64,000 nt of DNA. Source: Stutzerimonas stutzeri. GTDB taxonomy: Bacteria; Pseudomonadota; Gammaproteobacteria; Pseudomonadales; Pseudomonadaceae. The position numbers and the translations under genes were made by a program. Position 1 is the first letter of the stretch; the number at the start of each line of letters is the position of its first letter. Under the pieces are notes generated by a model, which had not been told where the DNA came from, ran no database searches, and saw nothing but the letters and a program-made list of their open reading frames with translations. Positions 13,744-24,089 of the stretch are shown in pieces. The stretch lies in assembly GCF_024451105.1 (NCBI RefSeq), contig NZ_JANGEY010000004.1, positions 124,001 through 188,000 on the forward strand. Direction: 5' to 3'.

Positions 13744-14463
13744 TCAGGTACCGCTTTGCAGCAGCATGTTACGCACGTGGCCGATCGCCTTGGTCGGGTT
13801 CAGACCCTTCGGGCAGACGTTCACGCAGTTCATGATCCCGCGGCAACGGAACACACTGAACGGATCGTCCAGGGAAGCCAGACGCTCTTCGGTCTTGGTG
13901 TCGCGGCTGTCGGCCAGGAAGCGATAGGCCTGCAGCAGCGCGGCCGGACCGAGGAACTTGTCCGGGTTCCACCAGAAGGACGGGCAGGAGGTCGAGCAGC
14001 AGGCGCACAGGATGCACTCGTACAGACCGTCCAGCTTCTCGCGCTCTTCCGGCGACTGCAGACGCTCGATGGCCGGAGCCGGAGTGTCGTTCTGCAGGTA
14101 GGGCTGCACCTTCTCGTACTGCTTGTAGAAGATGCTCATGTCGACCACCAAGTCACGGATGACCGGCAGACCCGGCAGCGGGCGGATCACCAGCTTGCCG
14201 TTCTTCACCACCTGCGAGATCGGGGTGATGCAGGCCAGACCGTTCTTGCCGCTGATGTTCATGCCGTCGGAGCCGCACACGCCTTCGCGGCAGGAACGAC
14301 GGTAGGAGAAGGTGACGTCCTGCTCCTTGATCAGGGCCAGCACGTCCAGCACCATCAGGTCCTTGCCGTCGATCTCGACGTTGAAGTCCTGCATGAACGG
14401 CGCAGCGTCCTTCTCCGGGTTGTAGCGATAGACGCTGACTTGCAGAGTTTTACCAAGCGACAT
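13744..14463 (-). CDS. sdhB: Succinate dehydrogenase iron-sulfur subunit
   Basis: Carries electrons from SdhA-bound FAD to quinone in complex II. The 239-residue product has the three cluster motifs in order: the [2Fe-2S] ligands in SCREGVCGSDGMN near residues 59-71, then CILCACCSTSCP near 152-163, and CRGIMNCVNVCPKGLNP near 209-225. The start ATG (14461-14463) gives a short MSLGKT extension before the usual LQVSVYRYNP, slightly longer than the roughly 235-residue relatives I recall. It follows sdhA after 13 bases. The enzyme is membrane-associated through SdhC and SdhD. Confidence 0.97.
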   Translation of the reverse strand: MSLGKTLQVSVYRYNPEKDAAPFMQDFNVEIDGKDLMVLDVLALIKEQDVTFSYRRSCREGVCGSDGMNISGKNGLACITPISQVVKNGKLVIRPLPGLPVIRDLVVDMSIFYKQYEKVQPYLQNDTPAPAIERLQSPEEREKLDGLYECILCACCSTSCPSFWWNPDKFLGPAALLQAYRFLADSRDTKTEERLASLDDPFSVFRCRGIMNCVNVCPKGLNPTKAIGHVRNMLLQSGT

Positions 14464-14476
14464 ATCTCAGCCTTCC

Positions 14477-16249
14477 TCAATAGGTACGCACTTTGGGCTC
14501 GAACGCCGGAACGGTCTTCGGCGCGAAGTTCACGCCGCGCTTGGCCACGCGCTTCTCACCCGGGAAGTACAGGGTGTGGCACAGCCAGTTCTCGTCATCG
14601 CGCTCTTCGAAGTCTTCGCGAGCATGGGCGCCGCGGGACTCCTTGCGGATCTCGGCAGCGATCGCGGTGGCTTCGGCCACTTCGAGGAGGTTCTGCAGTT
14701 CCAGCGCTTCGGTACGCGCAGTATTGAATGCCTGGCTCTTGTCCGCGATCTTGACGTTCGCGATGCGCTCGCGCAGCTCGGCCAGTTGCTTGATGCCCTT
14801 CTGCATGTATTCACCGGTACGGAATACACCGAAGTAGTTCTGCATGCACTGCTGCAGCTCCTTGCGCAGCGGGGCGACTTCCTCGCCGCTGGTGCGCTCG
14901 TTGACGCCCGACAGACGCTTGAGGGAAGCCTCGAGGTCGGACTCGCTGGCAGGACGATGCTCGATGCCCTCCTTGAGGGCCTTTTCCAGGTGCAGGCCAG
15001 CGGCACGACCGAACACCACCAGATCGAGCAGCGAGTTGCCGCCCAGACGGTTGGCGCCGTGCACCGACACGCAGGCGACTTCGCCCACGGCGAACAGGCC
15101 TTCGACGATCTTGTCGTTGCCGTTGGCGTCCTGGGTGATGGCCTGACCGTGGATGTTGGTGGCAACCCCGCCCATCATGTAGTGGCAGGTCGGGATGACC
15201 GGAATCGGCGCGACCACCGGATCGACGTGCGCGAAGGTCTTGGACAGCTCGCAGATGCCAGGCAGGCGGCTGTGCAGGACTTCCTCGCCCAGGTGGTCGA
15301 GCTTGAGCAGCACGTGGTCGCCATCCGGGCCGCAACCGTTGCCGGCGATGACTTCCTTGACCATGGAGCGGGCGACCACGTCGCGGCCGGCCAGGTCCTT
15401 GGCGTTCGGCGCGTAACGCTCCATGAAGCGCTCGCCGTGCTTGTTGATCAGGTAGCCACCCTCGCCGCGGCAACCCTCGGTCACCAGCACGCCGGCACCG
15501 GCGATGCCGGTCGGGTGGAACTGCCACATTTCCATGTCCTGCACCGGCACGCCGGCACGCAGGGCCATACCCACGCCGTCGCCGGTGTTGATCAGGGCGT
15601 TGGTGGTGGAGGCGTAGATGCGACCGGCGCCGCCGGTAGCCAGCACGGTGGCCTTGGAGCGGATGTAGACGGTCTCGCCGGTCTCGATGCGAATGGCGAT
15701 GATGCCGACGATGGCGCCATCCTGGTTCTTGACCAGGTCGACGGCGAACCACTCGTTGAGGAAGGTGGTGCCGTTCTTCAGGTTGGCCTGGTACAGGGTG
15801 TGCAGCAGGGCGTGGCCGGTACGGTCGGCCGCGGCACAGGTACGTGCGGCCTGACCACCGTTGCCGTAGTCCTTGGACTGGCCACCGAACGGACGCTGGT
15901 AGATGCGACCCTGCTCGGTACGGGAGAACGGCAGCCCCATGTGTTCGAGCTCGAACACGGCTTCCGGACCGACGGAGCACATGTACTCGATGGCGTCCTG
16001 GTCACCGATGTAGTCGGAACCCTTGACGGTGTCGTACATGTGCCAGCGCCAGTCGTCGTTCGGATCGGCCGAAGCGATGGCGCAGGTGATGCCGCCCTGA
16101 GCGGAGACGGTGTGCGAACGGGTCGGGAAGACCTTGGTCACGCAGGCGGTCTTGTGGCCCGACTGGGACAGCTGCAGCGCTGCGCGCATGCCGGCGCCGC
16201 CGCCGCCGATGATGATGGCGTCGAAGGAAAGAGTAGGAATGCTAGCCAT
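14477..16249 (-). CDS. sdhA: Succinate dehydrogenase flavoprotein subunit
   Basis: Oxidises succinate to fumarate in the TCA cycle and respiratory chain. The 590-residue product has the FAD dinucleotide-binding motif [14 protein letters not shown] near residues 12-25. The histidine for covalent FAD attachment lies in [10 protein letters not shown] near residue 45. Substrate-site segments include [22 protein letters not shown] near 130 and [22 protein letters not shown] near 395-416. It lies 3 bases after sdhD and 13 bases before sdhB, within the sdhCDAB order. Full length and unbroken. Confidence 0.98.
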   Translation of the reverse strand: MASIPTLSFDAIIIGGGGAGMRAALQLSQSGHKTACVTKVFPTRSHTVSAQGGITCAIASADPNDDWRWHMYDTVKGSDYIGDQDAIEYMCSVGPEAVFELEHMGLPFSRTEQGRIYQRPFGGQSKDYGNGGQAARTCAAADRTGHALLHTLYQANLKNGTTFLNEWFAVDLVKNQDGAIVGIIAIRIETGETVYIRSKATVLATGGAGRIYASTTNALINTGDGVGMALRAGVPVQDMEMWQFHPTGIAGAGVLVTEGCRGEGGYLINKHGERFMERYAPNAKDLAGRDVVARSMVKEVIAGNGCGPDGDHVLLKLDHLGEEVLHSRLPGICELSKTFAHVDPVVAPIPVIPTCHYMMGGVATNIHGQAITQDANGNDKIVEGLFAVGEVACVSVHGANRLGGNSLLDLVVFGRAAGLHLEKALKEGIEHRPASESDLEASLKRLSGVNERTSGEEVAPLRKELQQCMQNYFGVFRTGEYMQKGIKQLAELRERIANVKIADKSQAFNTARTEALELQNLLEVAEATAIAAEIRKESRGAHAREDFEERDDENWLCHTLYFPGEKRVAKRGVNFAPKTVPAFEPKVRTY

Positions 16250-16252
16250 GGA

Positions 16253-16621
16253 TCAGATACCCCAAAGAATCTGCACACCCCAGACGAAGAACGCGAACAT
16301 GGCGATGCCGCAGACTGCCTGGAACAGGAAACGCACAGCGGTGGCCGACTTGCCCAGCGCCATCGGCGTCAGGTAGTCAGTGGAGATGGTCCACATGCCG
16401 ACCCAGGCGTGCACACTCAGGGCGACGACGGCCAGCAGGCTGAAGATGCGCATCCAGCCCTGGGAGAACAGGCCGTGCCAGTCGGCATAGCCCAGCCCCG
16501 GATTGGCTACCAGGTAACCCAGCAGGAAGAGGAAGTAAGCCGCGAGAACCACAGCGGAGACCCGCTGCGCCATCCAGTCGTAGAGACCCGACCGGGAAAA
16601 GTTAGTGACGTTGGTTACCAT
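16253..16621 (-). CDS. sdhD: Succinate dehydrogenase membrane anchor subunit
   Basis: Small heme- and quinone-binding anchor of complex II. The 122-residue product has three hydrophobic helices near residues 22-40 (SAVVLAAYFLFLLGYLV), 58-80 (IFSLLAVVALSVHAWVGMW) and 97-120. The histidine in ALSVHAW is a likely heme ligand. I start at the ATG at 16619-16621 (MVTNVTNFSRSGLYDWMAQR), which overlaps the sdhC stop by seven bases. A start two codons earlier is less likely. SGLYDWMAQR matches the conserved Ser/Arg quinone-site region of the family. Confidence 0.95.
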   Translation of the reverse strand: MVTNVTNFSRSGLYDWMAQRVSAVVLAAYFLFLLGYLVANPGLGYADWHGLFSQGWMRIFSLLAVVALSVHAWVGMWTISTDYLTPMALGKSATAVRFLFQAVCGIAMFAFFVWGVQILWGI

Positions 16622-16989
16622 ACCCACACCCCTGCAAGAACGATCAGCACCGCGGAGACAGCGATGACGATTTTGGAGCCCAGCTTGCCGCCTTCCAGCG
16701 TTTCACCAATGCCCATATCCATGATCAGATGGCGAATGCCGGCTACCAGGTGGTACAGGAGCGCGGACAACAGACCCCAGATCACGAGCTTGGCCAGAGG
16801 GCTGGCCAGACACGCCGCCACCTGCTCGAAGCCTTCCTCGGACGCCAGGGACAGGTCGAGTGCGTACAGCAGCACAGCGATGCCCAGAAACAGAATGACG
16901 CCGGAGATACGGTGAGCGATGGACGTGTAAGCAGTGACTGGGAGTTGGATGGTCCTAAGGTCTAGGTTTACGGGTCGTTTGCTATTCAC
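16615..16989 (-). CDS. sdhC: Succinate dehydrogenase cytochrome b556 subunit
   Basis: Heme- and quinone-binding anchor of complex II, 124 residues from a GTG start at 16987-16989. Motifs are RPVNLDLRTIQLPVTAYTS and SIAHRISGVILF (quinone site Ser and Arg). The helix with LLYHLVAGIRHLIMD holds the likely heme-ligand histidine. An upstream GTG followed by seven A residues would give the MKKAVNSKRPV N-terminus I remember from relatives if one A were absent. As written that frame closes, so the start is uncertain (see findings). It is first in sdhCDAB-suc, with a good promoter at 17122-17150. Confidence 0.93.
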   Translation of the reverse strand: MNSKRPVNLDLRTIQLPVTAYTSIAHRISGVILFLGIAVLLYALDLSLASEEGFEQVAACLASPLAKLVIWGLLSALLYHLVAGIRHLIMDMGIGETLEGGKLGSKIVIAVSAVLIVLAGVWVW

Positions 16990-17121
16990 GGCTTTTTTTC
17001 ACACTGAGAGCCCCAACCAGCAGGGCAAGTTGTCGGGAAGTGCACTTGTCAGGTACCCATCACCAGGTAGTGACAACAGCCAGAACCTAGGCCTGGCATA
17101 GCCTCTGGCGGTCGGCCACGC

Positions 17122-17150
17122 AGTATAGACAGTTAGGTCAGGCCTGACAA
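17122..17150 (-). promoter_or_regulatory. Sigma-70 promoter of sdhCDAB-suc
   Basis: On the minus strand TTGTCA (17150-17145), 17 bases, TATACT (17127-17122). Both hexamers match consensus at 5 of 6 positions with ideal spacing. It lies about 130 bases upstream of sdhC. Confidence 0.8.
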
Positions 17151-17265
17151 CGCGCAGCCTTAGCCTAAAGGACTGATTGTCGCACCCGTCCGAAAGGAGT
17201 AAACGGCCGTGATTTTGAGCGAAACATGCCGCCGCAAAACGGCCAGCGCCCGACTTTCGGACAAA

Positions 17266-17293
17266 TTGACTTTCGGTTTTATCGCTCTATAGT
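17266..17293 (+). promoter_or_regulatory. Sigma-70 promoter of gltA
   Basis: TTGACT (17266-17271), 16 bases, TATAGT (17288-17293). Both hexamers differ from consensus at a single base, and the element lies about 65 bases upstream of the gltA ribosome binding site. Motif seen; activity inferred. Confidence 0.8.
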
Positions 17294-17366
17294 GGCACGG
17301 GCCCTGCCTGGGGGGCCGTGTATAGAAAGATGATTTCAAGCCAAGCACAATTTTAGGAGGCCGGTT

Positions 17367-18653
<1,287 letters not shown>

Positions 18654-18669
18654 GCTCCCACCCGACCGC

Positions 18670-18693
18670 AAGGGGCTGCCTCGGCAGCCCCTT
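18670..18693 (+). terminator. Terminator after gltA
   Basis: AAGGGGCTGCC (18670-18680) pairs with GGCAGCCCCTT (18683-18693), followed by CGCGTTT. It lies 16 bases after the gltA stop and between convergent genes, so it may serve both strands. Confidence 0.8.
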
Positions 18694-18708
18694 CGCGTTT
18701 CCGCTCCC

Positions 18709-18960
18709 TCAGGCGGTGAGCTGCTCCCACTCGGCGAGCAGACGGATCGCCTGCTCGCGCGTGTCGCCGCACACCTGCGGATCGGCCGCGAACCGCCCGC
18801 ATACCGCCGGACGTTCCGGCCTGCCGAACAGGCGACAGAGGTTGCGTTCGTCCAGCTGCACGCAGCGGACCCCGGCCGGCTTACCCTGGGGCATGCCGGG
18901 AATTGGCGTGGAGATCGACGGGGCGATGCAGCAGGCCCCGCATCCGGCTCGACATTGCAT
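18709..18960 (-). CDS. YkgJ-family cysteine cluster protein
   Basis: An 83-residue cysteine-rich protein of the YkgJ / zinc-or-iron-chelating CxxxCxxC type. The N-terminus MQCRAGCGACCIAPSIS gives the first cysteine cluster, and CVQLDERNLCRLFGRPERPAVC the second, the usual layout for this family. The start ATG at 18958-18960 was chosen because the family begins immediately before CRxGCGACC; the longer upstream frame is serine- and arginine-rich and unlike any protein. The metal and function are not established. It is downstream of the hydroxyacid dehydrogenase on the same strand, 135 bases away. The ribosome binding site is weak. Confidence 0.85.
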   Translation of the reverse strand: MQCRAGCGACCIAPSISTPIPGMPQGKPAGVRCVQLDERNLCRLFGRPERPAVCGRFAADPQVCGDTREQAIRLLAEWEQLTA

Positions 18961-19095
18961 GACGACGACTACCCGAAACGACAAGGATGAAAGAACGGCG
19001 CGTGACGTCGGTAAGGCGGCGCGCGAGGATAGCCGCCGTTCGCCCCGCCGCCAAGAGCAGCCAGGCCGATCTCCCACAGCACGCGAGCCTCGACG

Positions 19096-19974
19096 TCACT
19101 CCCGCGCAGGCACCCTGAGGCGGGTGATCAGGCTGGAGGTGTCCCAGCGACCGCCGCCGCCGGCCTGGACCTCGGCGTAGAACTGGTCGACCAGCGCAGT
19201 GACCGGTAGCTGGGCGCCGTTGCGACGCGCCTCCTCGAGCAGGATGCCGAGATCCTTGCGCATCCAGTCCACTGCGAAGCCGAAATCGAAGCGCCCCTCC
19301 AGCATGCTGGCGTGACGATTCTCCAGCTGCCAGGACTGCGCAGCCCCCTTGCCGATCACCTCCATCGCCGCCCTGCCGTCCAGACCGGCGCACTGAGCAA
19401 AGTGCAGCGCCTCGGACAATCCCTGCAGCAAGCCGCCGATACAGATCTGGTTGACCATCTTGGTCAGCTGACCGCTGCCGGCATGCCCCATCAGCTTGAC
19501 CATGCGCGCATAGCTGCGGATGACCGGCTCGGCACGGGCGTACACGACAGCCTCGCCGCCGACCATCACCGTCAGCACGCCGTTTTCGGCACCCGCCTGG
19601 CCTCCGGAGACCGGCGCATCAAGGAACGCCAGCTCGCGCTCGGCGGCCAGCACCGCCAGCTCGCGAGCCACGTCGGCCGAGGCGGTGGTATGGTCGATCA
19701 GTACGCCGCCCGGCGCCATGCCGGCGAAAGCGCCATCGGCGCCGAGCACCACCGCGCGCAGATCGTCGTCGTTGCCCACGCAGCTCATCACGAACTCGGC
19801 GCCGGCGGCAGCCTCGCGCGGCGTCGCCGCGCGACGTCCGCCATGCTCGGCAACCCAGCGCTGCGCCCTTGCCGCGGTGCGGTTGTACACGCAGACCTCA
19901 TGACCGTTGCGCAACAGGTGTGCCGCCATCGGGTATCCCATCACGCCCAGGCCGATAAATGCGACCTTTGCCAT
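19096..19974 (-). CDS. NAD(P)-dependent beta-hydroxyacid dehydrogenase
   Basis: A 292-residue member of the 3-hydroxyisobutyrate dehydrogenase / tartronate-semialdehyde reductase family. The N-terminal Rossmann fold starts MAKVAFIGLGVMGYPMAAHL with GLGVMG. The substrate signature is DAPVSGGQAGAENG near 118-131. The catalytic lysine is in GSGQLTKMVNQI near residue 170. The C-terminal helical domain contains KDLGILLEEARRNGAQLP. The substrate cannot be told from sequence; 3-hydroxyisobutyrate, glyoxylate-derived semialdehydes or succinic semialdehyde are all possible. It stands alone, divergent from an exonuclease gene. Confidence 0.9.
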   Translation of the reverse strand: MAKVAFIGLGVMGYPMAAHLLRNGHEVCVYNRTAARAQRWVAEHGGRRAATPREAAAGAEFVMSCVGNDDDLRAVVLGADGAFAGMAPGGVLIDHTTASADVARELAVLAAERELAFLDAPVSGGQAGAENGVLTVMVGGEAVVYARAEPVIRSYARMVKLMGHAGSGQLTKMVNQICIGGLLQGLSEALHFAQCAGLDGRAAMEVIGKGAAQSWQLENRHASMLEGRFDFGFAVDWMRKDLGILLEEARRNGAQLPVTALVDQFYAEVQAGGGGRWDTSSLITRLRVPARE

Positions 19975-20072
19975 CCTGCACCTCCCAGAGAACGAACGGC
20001 CAGCCTAGCACAGGGATTTGCCGAAGCCAGCAGGTCGCCGCATACTCGGCCCAAACGCAGGGAGGAGCACGC

Positions 20073-20657
20073 ATGAGGCACTGGCTGGTAATCGACCTGG
20101 AAGCCACCACCGACGACGGCGGCTGGCCGACCGAGGAAATGGAGATCATCGAGGTCGGCGCGGTGGTCGTCGACGAACAGGCTCGCGAGCAGGACCACTT
20201 CCAGAGCTTCGTCCGCCCCACACGACGCCCGCAGCTCACCGCCTTCTGCCGGCAGCTCACCCGGATCGACCAGGCCGACGTCGATCATGCCCCTACCCTG
20301 CTCCAGCTGCAGGCACGCTTCGAGCCCTGGCTGCAGCGCCACCTGCCGCACCTGCAGGGCTGGCTCAGCTGGGGCAACTACGACCGCGAACAGTTCGCCG
20401 CGGAATGGCGTCGCCAGGGCATCCGCAGCGCCCTCGGCGAACTGCCCCACTTCAATCTCAAGAAACTGTTCAACCGCCAGTTCAAAGATCGCACCGGGCG
20501 CAAGCAGGTCGGCCTCAACCGCGCCCTGGAGGTGGCGGGACTGGAGTTTCGCGGCACCCAGCATCGCGGCCTCGACGACGCGCGCAACATCGCCCGCCTG
20601 CTGCCGGCGAGCCTGCCGAGCCTGGCCGCCGCCAGACTGGAGCTGCGCCCTGACTGA
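20073..20657 (+). CDS. DEDDh-family 3'-5' exonuclease
   Basis: A 194-residue exonuclease-domain protein related to the KapD / ERI-1-like group acting on RNA or DNA 3' ends. The exonuclease motifs are visible: ExoI VIDLEATTDDGG (D and E ligands) near 5-16, ExoII with SWGNYDREQFAAEW near 105 and ExoIII HRGLDDARNIARL near 170-182, with the DEDDh histidine and aspartate. Start at the ATG at 20073, seven bases after GGAGGAG; longer upstream starts fall in the divergent gene's leader. The specific substrate is unknown. It stands just before ppnP. Confidence 0.9.
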   Translation: MRHWLVIDLEATTDDGGWPTEEMEIIEVGAVVVDEQAREQDHFQSFVRPTRRPQLTAFCRQLTRIDQADVDHAPTLLQLQARFEPWLQRHLPHLQGWLSWGNYDREQFAAEWRRQGIRSALGELPHFNLKKLFNRQFKDRTGRKQVGLNRALEVAGLEFRGTQHRGLDDARNIARLLPASLPSLAAARLELRPD

Positions 20658-20759
20658 GCGCAGCCGGCCGGCACAGGCAGCCGCCCACGCTACGCAGGTG
20701 ACGTCGACGTGCGCCTTGGGCATACTGGCGCGCCCTTTTTCCCTTATCGCGAGGCCCGC

Positions 20760-21041
20760 ATGTTCAAGGTCAACGAGTACTTCAACGGCACCGTCAAGTC
20801 CATCGCCTTCGAGATGGCCGAAGGTCCGGCCACCGTCGGCGTGATGGCACCGGGCGAATACGAATTCGGCACCGCCAAGGCCGAAGTCATGCATGTGATC
20901 GCCGGCGCCCTGACCGTCAGGCTGCCGGGCAGCGACGCCTGGGAAACCTTCGCCGCCGGCAGCAAGTTCGATGTACCGGCCGACAGCAAGTTCCAGCTCA
21001 AGGTTGCCCAGGACACCGCCTACCTCTGCGAATACCGCTGA
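20760..21041 (+). CDS. ppnP: Pyrimidine/purine nucleoside phosphorylase PpnP
   Basis: A 93-residue single-domain cupin of the former UPF0345/DUF1255 family; the E. coli member phosphorolyses many nucleosides. The sequence [18 protein letters not shown] followed by [21 protein letters not shown] is diagnostic, and the C-terminus [23 protein letters not shown] is also typical. The start is the ATG at 20760; an in-frame upstream start would add 17 residues not seen in the family. It is followed by a strong shared terminator and convergent with cysB. Confidence 0.95.
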   Translation: MFKVNEYFNGTVKSIAFEMAEGPATVGVMAPGEYEFGTAKAEVMHVIAGALTVRLPGSDAWETFAAGSKFDVPADSKFQLKVAQDTAYLCEYR

Positions 21042-21080
21042 GTCGCCGGGGTCGCGGCACCCCGCTGCGGCGCCCTGTGC

Positions 21081-21109
21081 AAAAAGCCCGACCTCCGGTC
21101 GGGCTTTTT
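21081..21109. terminator. Bidirectional terminator between ppnP and cysB
   Basis: AAAAAGCCCGACC (21081-21093) and GGTCGGGCTTTTT (21097-21109) form a 13-bp stem with a 3-base loop. It gives a U-tract in both directions and lies between the two convergent genes. Confidence 0.95.
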
Positions 21110-21134
21110 GCTGCTGCGGGCAACACCAGGGCGC

Positions 21135-22196
<1,062 letters not shown>

Positions 22197-22230
22197 TTAG
22201 ACGAGAAAAAACCTTCTGTATGCTCCCCCC

Positions 22231-22728
22231 TCAACGGCTTTCGCTCCAGTCCGCCATGATGGGCACCAGGTAGACCGGCACCCGCGTCTGCTGCAGCAGG
22301 CGCAGGCAGGTGCGGCCCAGCAGCGCACTCGCCCGCGGCCCCTGGCTGTGCGAACCTATGACGATCAGCTCCGCCGCCAGATCCTCGGCGAACTGCAGGA
22401 TCACCTGCGGCGGATCGCCGAGCTGGACCTGCACGGCGCGGATCGGCGCAGCCTCCTCGGCGCTTTCCTGCAGCTCGTCGCAGAACTCCTCGAAAACCCG
22501 CTGCTCGATACTCGCCATGATCCGCTCCAGACCATGGCGGTGGAGCTCGCCGAGCGCCGCGGCATCCAGGTAAGTCTGCAGCAACGACTCGGCGAACAGG
22601 CCGAGCGGCTCGACCACGTGCAGCACGTAGAGATCGGCATGGTGGGTCCGCGCAAGGGAAGCGGCATGCTGCAGGACGTAGGGTGCATAAAGCCCGAGAT
22701 CGGTGGCGTAGAGGATGGAGCGGATCAT
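22231..22728 (-). CDS. Universal stress protein (UspA family)
   Basis: A 165-residue single Usp domain, presumed cytosolic stress or ATP-binding protein. The N-terminus MIRSILYATDLG with the strand-loop aspartate is typical. The C-terminal segment ELIVIGSHSQGPRASALLGRTCLRLLQQTRVPVYLVP resembles the ATP-binding signature G-2x-G-9x-G-S/T, but the last position reads GRTC instead of GSVS/T, so nucleotide binding is uncertain. It lies between cysB and a PanE-like gene on the same strand. No operon partner is evident. Trigger and partner are unknown. Confidence 0.9.
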   Translation of the reverse strand: MIRSILYATDLGLYAPYVLQHAASLARTHHADLYVLHVVEPLGLFAESLLQTYLDAAALGELHRHGLERIMASIEQRVFEEFCDELQESAEEAAPIRAVQVQLGDPPQVILQFAEDLAAELIVIGSHSQGPRASALLGRTCLRLLQQTRVPVYLVPIMADWSESR

Positions 22729-22877
22729 CTTGCCTCCGTGACGGGGGCTGCATTACCCCCTCAGCGTAGCAGGGCTTTGCCGCTCGCCGACCGGGCACCC
22801 TGCCCGGGCGCCTGTCGGCCTCGTCAGCCTGCCCCGACGAAACCGCACCGCACACTCACCAGGGACGCGTGCGCCGC

Positions 22878-23846
22878 TCACAGCGGGCGACACGCCGGCG
22901 CAGCGTCGCCCTGCAGGAACGCCAGCGCCTGGTGGAGCATGCGCACCCTGGGCATGTCCACACCGACCGCCGCCGCCGCCGCCAGCGGCGCCGCGTACAG
23001 CGCCGCCAGTTCGGCCGGCCGGCGCTGGGCGAAGTCGTGGTACATGCTCGGCAGATAGTCGGGCATGCGGTCGGTGTAGGCCAGCAGCTTCTGCGTATAG
23101 TTGTCCGGCAGCCGGTGGCCGCAGGCATGGGCGGCCGCCACCACCTCCTCCATGAGCGCCTGCAGCAGCGCCCGGCTGTGCGGATTGGCCATCAGCGTCG
23201 CAGTGGAGCTGCCAAGCAGCACCGCGACGCCGTTGTAGGGGATGTTCCACACCAGCTTCTGCCAGCGTGCCTGGGCGAGGTCGGGGATCGCACTGGAGTC
23301 GATGCCCGCCTCGCGCAGCCAGGCCACCCCCTGCTCGAGCAGCGCCTGGCGCTCCGTCGCGCCGGCCGGGCCGCTGTGATAGCCGAGATTGCATACGCCC
23401 TGAGCCTGGTGCACCACCACGCCCGGCGCCTCGCGATGGGCGCAGATGAAGCACAGTCCGCCAAGCAGGTGCAGACGGTCCGGCAAGCGAGGCCGCAGCT
23501 CGTCCTCCACGCCCAGGCCGTTCTGCAGCAGCACCACCTTGGCCTCCGGCGCGGCAGCCTGGACGATCAGCGGCGCCAGCTCCGCGTTGCTGGTGGTCTT
23601 GGCGCCCACCAGCAGCCAGTCGCAGGGCGGCATCTGTGCGGCGTCGCGCCAGGCGTTCACCGATGGCAGATGCAGCTCGCCGAGCTGCGCATGCCGCACC
23701 CGCAGCCCCTCGCGGAGCACCGCCGCATACTCGCTGCGCAGCAGGAAGTGCACCTCGAAGCCGGCGCGAGCCAGCAGCAGACCGTAGTAGCCGCCGATGG
23801 CACCGGTGCCGATGATGCCGATACGCGGACGGGCCGATTCGCTCAT
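22878..23846 (-). CDS. 2-dehydropantoate 2-reductase family protein (PanE-like)
   Basis: A 322-residue NADPH-dependent ketopantoate-reductase-family enzyme, a step in pantothenate synthesis. The N-terminal Rossmann motif is IGIIGTGAIGGYYGLLLARAG. The NADPH site has WLLVGAKTTSNAEL, and VVLLQNGLG follows near residues 105-113. The C-terminal ApbA domain has the catalytic Lys in ARWQKLVWNIPYNGVAVLLG, and SMYHDFAQRRPAEL carries the usual substrate-binding segment. Pseudomonads carry several PanE paralogues, so the pantothenate role is not assured. It lies 150 bases upstream of the Usp gene on the same strand. Confidence 0.88.
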   Translation of the reverse strand: MSESARPRIGIIGTGAIGGYYGLLLARAGFEVHFLLRSEYAAVLREGLRVRHAQLGELHLPSVNAWRDAAQMPPCDWLLVGAKTTSNAELAPLIVQAAAPEAKVVLLQNGLGVEDELRPRLPDRLHLLGGLCFICAHREAPGVVVHQAQGVCNLGYHSGPAGATERQALLEQGVAWLREAGIDSSAIPDLAQARWQKLVWNIPYNGVAVLLGSSTATLMANPHSRALLQALMEEVVAAAHACGHRLPDNYTQKLLAYTDRMPDYLPSMYHDFAQRRPAELAALYAAPLAAAAAVGVDMPRVRMLHQALAFLQGDAAPACRPL

Positions 23847-24089
23847 TGCAACGCTCCTGAAAAGTGTGGCCCTCGACTATCGACGGCAGGTGCCTCCCCG
23901 TGCAAGCCTGCGCCAGCGAATCCGTCCGCCGATCGGACAGACGCCCCGGACGCAGGGGCGCCGAAAAACCCGCTGGTCTTATTGTTAAGTGGGCGCGCAA
24001 AGCGTTAAGGTTCAGGCATCCCGTTGCCCTCTTGCTGCCTCCGCCACGGGCCTGGCCGGCGGACGCATCCGTGACCTACGAGTAACACG

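Larger units (their letters stand above)
16990..17366. promoter_or_regulatory. Divergent control region between sdhC and gltA
   Basis: 377 bases without a gene, noticeably more AT-rich than the flanks. It holds one sigma-70-type promoter for each direction (listed separately) and a perfect TCAGGCCTGA palindrome at 17138-17147 over the -35 element of the sdh promoter, a possible operator. Both leaders are over 70 bases long, so further regulation is possible, but no riboswitch is recognised. Confidence 0.8.

Noticed and set aside
14576-16915. A 779-codon plus-strand frame
   Set aside because: Antisense to sdhA, sdhD and sdhC; no recognisable domain.
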